A stretch of 10,309 nt of DNA from Cerioporus squamosus (lineage: Eukaryota > Basidiomycota > Agaricomycetes > Polyporales > Polyporaceae). Below, piece after piece: positions 7,824 through 10,309 of this stretch; positions within the stretch are counted from its first letter, which is position 1, and each line of letters begins with the position of its first letter. The stretch lies in assembly GCA_022592435.1 (NCBI GenBank), contig JABYQS010000975.1, positions 1 to 10,309 on the forward strand, in the 5' to 3' direction. Both the position numbers and the translations under genes were made by a program. The notes below the pieces were generated by a model. It was not told where the DNA came from and ran no database searches. It saw nothing but the letters and a program-made list of their open reading frames with translations.

Positions 7824-10002
7824 CTAGTTGTTGGGGAACATCGCGTCAAGGAAGTATTCGTCTTGTTCTTTGGTCACCAACTTTAAAGGTGCCACACCAG
7901 CCGGGAGCCCCACATGCTCCGGTGTCTGTGGAAGGTACACAGAATATCGCACTTCACCCTCCTTGCCGGCATAATCGAAGTTGAGGAGCCGCACGTCGAC
8001 GCCATTCCCGGCTTCGTTGGAATACACGGTTTGCCAGGTGATATTCCCGTGTACGTAGTGATGTTGATGCAGGAGTCTAACCGCGTTGCGCACCTTCCGA
8101 CAAACTTCGGCACGCGGAGGCTCGGCCGCTGATCCTCTCTCCACTAGACCTTCGTCGGGTAGGGCCTCGATGACGACCATGTCCACGTCCGAGAACCTGG
8201 GGAATGTAGCGGCATACGGCTTCCCGCAATATATGAGCTTAGGAGCGTAGCCCGCCTTCTCTAAGAGCCGGTGGGCGTCAGCACCATACGATTCGGCAAA
8301 CTTCACGACAACTCGGGGCCAGGTCATTCCGAGATCCTGCCAGCCTGAGGACAACTCGGCAATATAGGTGAGGTTGTGCTGGTCGACGACGTGCAAGTAT
8401 TCGAGTGTGAGGTTGCCGCAGTTTGTAGGAGCGGGGGTCATGATAGTGGGCCGAGAAAGCTTCGGGGGGATGGAAGGCTGTGGGATGTCCTCCCCAAACA
8501 GCGACTCAGGACGAGTGGTCTTGCACTTCGCAACAGTCTCTTTCGTGCGGCAGTCGATGTCGTCAATGGCGTCTCTGAAAGCCTGGAAGACCTTGCACAC
8601 CGAGAGGATGTGTTTCGAGGGGAGCCTCGATGGGATAGCAGTGTATATTGCCGGCAGCAGGGGCTGGCAGATCCACCTGTCCGCCTGGACACATGCATAG
8701 AGCCTGAGCCACGGACCGTCCATGGCGACGCCAATGTGGGACAGCATCCGATCTTCTGAGATCTCTCTTCTGCGATGATTCCGAATCCGTCAGTCATCCG
8801 GGTGGCATCTACGCAGATTTCTTGAATATCTCACATGAGGGCTGAGCCAGAAGTTCTCGATAGCTGAAAGCGCCTGCACGCCTGCGTCGCAGCCACCGGC
8901 CCCGGGCTCCACCTTGTACTCGAAGATGGCAACCGGGATGAACACATGACGGTCTCCCGGTGGACGACGACTTCGAAGGACAACGATCCGTCCGGTTGGC
9001 GCGCTTGACTCGCTTGAACTCAACTTCGCGTCGAAGGATGCGGGTGAAGAAGTCTGATAGAGCCTCGACTCGGTCCGCCTCCTTGAGGTTAGATAGCGGA
9101 CGACCTCACCATGAACTCGTAGGTGCCATGTATGAGTTCCTCGTCAAGTACTACAGACGGATCATTTAGGCGTTCGAGGAAGAGGGCGAAGGAAGGATGG
9201 AGGACGACCACTGGTGGAGCCCGAGTGTCCTTCTCTTTGTTGTAATGGTAACGTCCATCGTAGAACGCATGCGCCCGATTCTGCCGTCGGGCGTAGACTT
9301 TGAGTTGAGCTGCGTGACTAGGGGCAGTGACATCTCGAGCATACTGGGAAACGCGCTTGTTCGCCGCTAAGAGGTTCAATGTTGAAAGGCTTACATCGCC
9401 GAGTTAAAGGCACGACACGCACATGGCAATTCAGACGGCTCAAGGAGAGTTATGCCCCCAAGCTCTCCCACTACGCTTTCTTCCTCGTCAGACTCTTCTT
9501 CTGGATCGAACCCGGGAAGAATAGGAGCGCCACTGCTATCTGGTCCAGGCATGAGTCACGATACAGAGCTCGAGACCATGCTGTTAGGAAGAAACACCGC
9601 GTACCCGGCACGCTGAGTACGAAGTAGATGTGGGTCGGTAGATTGTGTGCGGGAGAAGGCACAAGTGTGATCAGTCTCGTTACAGTACTCTTGATCGGCT
9701 TCACGGAGTTCAAGCCGATATTCTTGAAATACTGTCCCAGCCGGTCAATGAAGGTCTCTTCGGGTGCGTACACAATCCCGGATGGCTGATGGTGAACTGA
9801 TCAGCTCTATATACAGCTCACGAAGTGTGTCAGCACGTACGATGTGGTATAGGTTGACCTCTTGCCTGTCGACCGACCCTTCCACTAGGATCTTGGAGAG
9901 CTCCTCCGTCCATATCCTTGCCACGACATCTTCCGTCCGCTGGCTTGCCGTGAAGTCGTTCGTCCAAGGCGTAGCCAAATGGCAGACGATGACAATAGAC
10001 AT
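7824..10002 (-). CDS. crinkler-like REase-pseudokinase paralogue, catalytically dead and possibly decaying
   Basis: A fully open splice model exists, with exons 9841-10002, 9605-9785, 9423-9539, 9110-9366, 8813-9053 and 7824-8755 (629 aa). The first two introns match the plus-strand paralogue in position and phase: LYHI then PSGIVYAPEETF here, LYYV then EGGIDYEPEDTF there. An acidic linker (FDPEEESDEEES) follows, then PSFALFLERL. The REase-like motif FEYKVEPGAGG (ExK at 8913-8921) is well kept. The kinase region keeps the Lys in VVVKF (8301-8303) but has HGN for HGD, T for the loop Asn and NFD for DFD. The last three introns are uncertain because they skip or interrupt sequence that still matches the paralogue in other frames near 9104, between 9000 and 8950, and near 8735. 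The 3' exon (307 residues from the in-frame ATG at 8747) is intact. This is either a spliced pseudokinase gene or a pseudogene with three frameshifts. Confidence 0.62.
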
Positions 10003-10309
10003 TATGTCACCTTATCAGTATTCTTGTACGGTACTTCAGCAGCGGGGATGGACATGACAACTGAGTGTCAGCGAGTGGTGCTCAAGGTCGCAAGCAGAGA
10101 TGGTGACAACATGTTCCTTTGCAGATCGATACGGATTGTATCTGAATCATGGAAGCTTCTGCCTGATGGCGGGCGGTATCGATACAACGATGACCGCGCC
10201 GACTAGCCTGAGCATGTCACGGATCAGCGTAGTGGCACATGCAGATGCTCTCGACCTGCAAGCAGTCCTGATCATATACGTTCAGAGCCAGGACGACCAG
10301 AAGATCCTT
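10003..10309. other. upstream flank of the pseudokinase gene, no gene assigned
   Basis: These 307 bp precede the ATG at 10002 and should contain its promoter. Short open frames run to the right edge on both strands, and one minus-strand stretch has a hydrophobic LVGAVIVV run. None has enough length or a recognisable motif. A divergent or neighbouring gene could begin beyond the window. Confidence 0.4.

Noticed and set aside
10055..10205. Possible start of another gene on the plus strand at the right edge
   Set aside because: About 50 residues with no motif. Both strands are open in places near the edge, so direction and identity cannot be decided.

Overview
The window looks like a piece of an Agaricomycete (mushroom or wood-rot basidiomycete) nuclear genome. 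The reasons are GC-rich coding sequence broken by many short GT-AG introns of about 50-90 bp, and two protein families typical of that class: secreted proteins carrying an LTNAQRxxRGLPPNRPR motif, and large REase-kinase proteins with a crinkler-like layout. I see no bacterial operons, rRNA, tRNA, CRISPR array or recognisable transposase.

Left part (1-4627): a tandem array of four paralogues, all on the minus strand. Their ATGs are at 422, 1298, 2895 and 4627. The two right-hand copies are complete four-exon genes (276 and 270 aa) with a signal peptide, a basic RGLPPNRPR segment, a Cys pair 50 residues apart and a conserved C-terminal domain. Exons 2 and 3 have identical lengths in both (109 and 239 nt), and both end in a 24-nt last exon. 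Copy 2 is cut back to the signal peptide plus the RGLPPNRPR segment (100 aa). Copy 1 carries two compensating frameshifts and runs off the left edge. The array thus runs from intact to degraded copies.

Middle (4628-5745): about 1.1 kb without a convincing gene. It contains a G18-T-G5 homopolymer tract.

Right part (5746-10002): two convergent paralogues separated by 152 bp. The plus-strand gene (4 exons, 589 aa) has a short crinkler-header-like N-terminus, an acidic Ser-rich linker, a putative restriction-endonuclease-fold region and a kinase domain with all three catalytic residues. The minus-strand partner shares the first intron positions and the domain order. Its kinase domain has lost all three catalytic residues (HGN, T for the loop Asn, NFD), and several places show shifts of the ancestral reading frame that can be bypassed by predicted introns. 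It is either a pseudokinase gene or a decaying copy.

Right edge (10003-10309): upstream DNA of the minus-strand gene, with no assignable gene. No function is established for either family. Any link between the secreted array and the REase-kinase pair is inference from proximity only.
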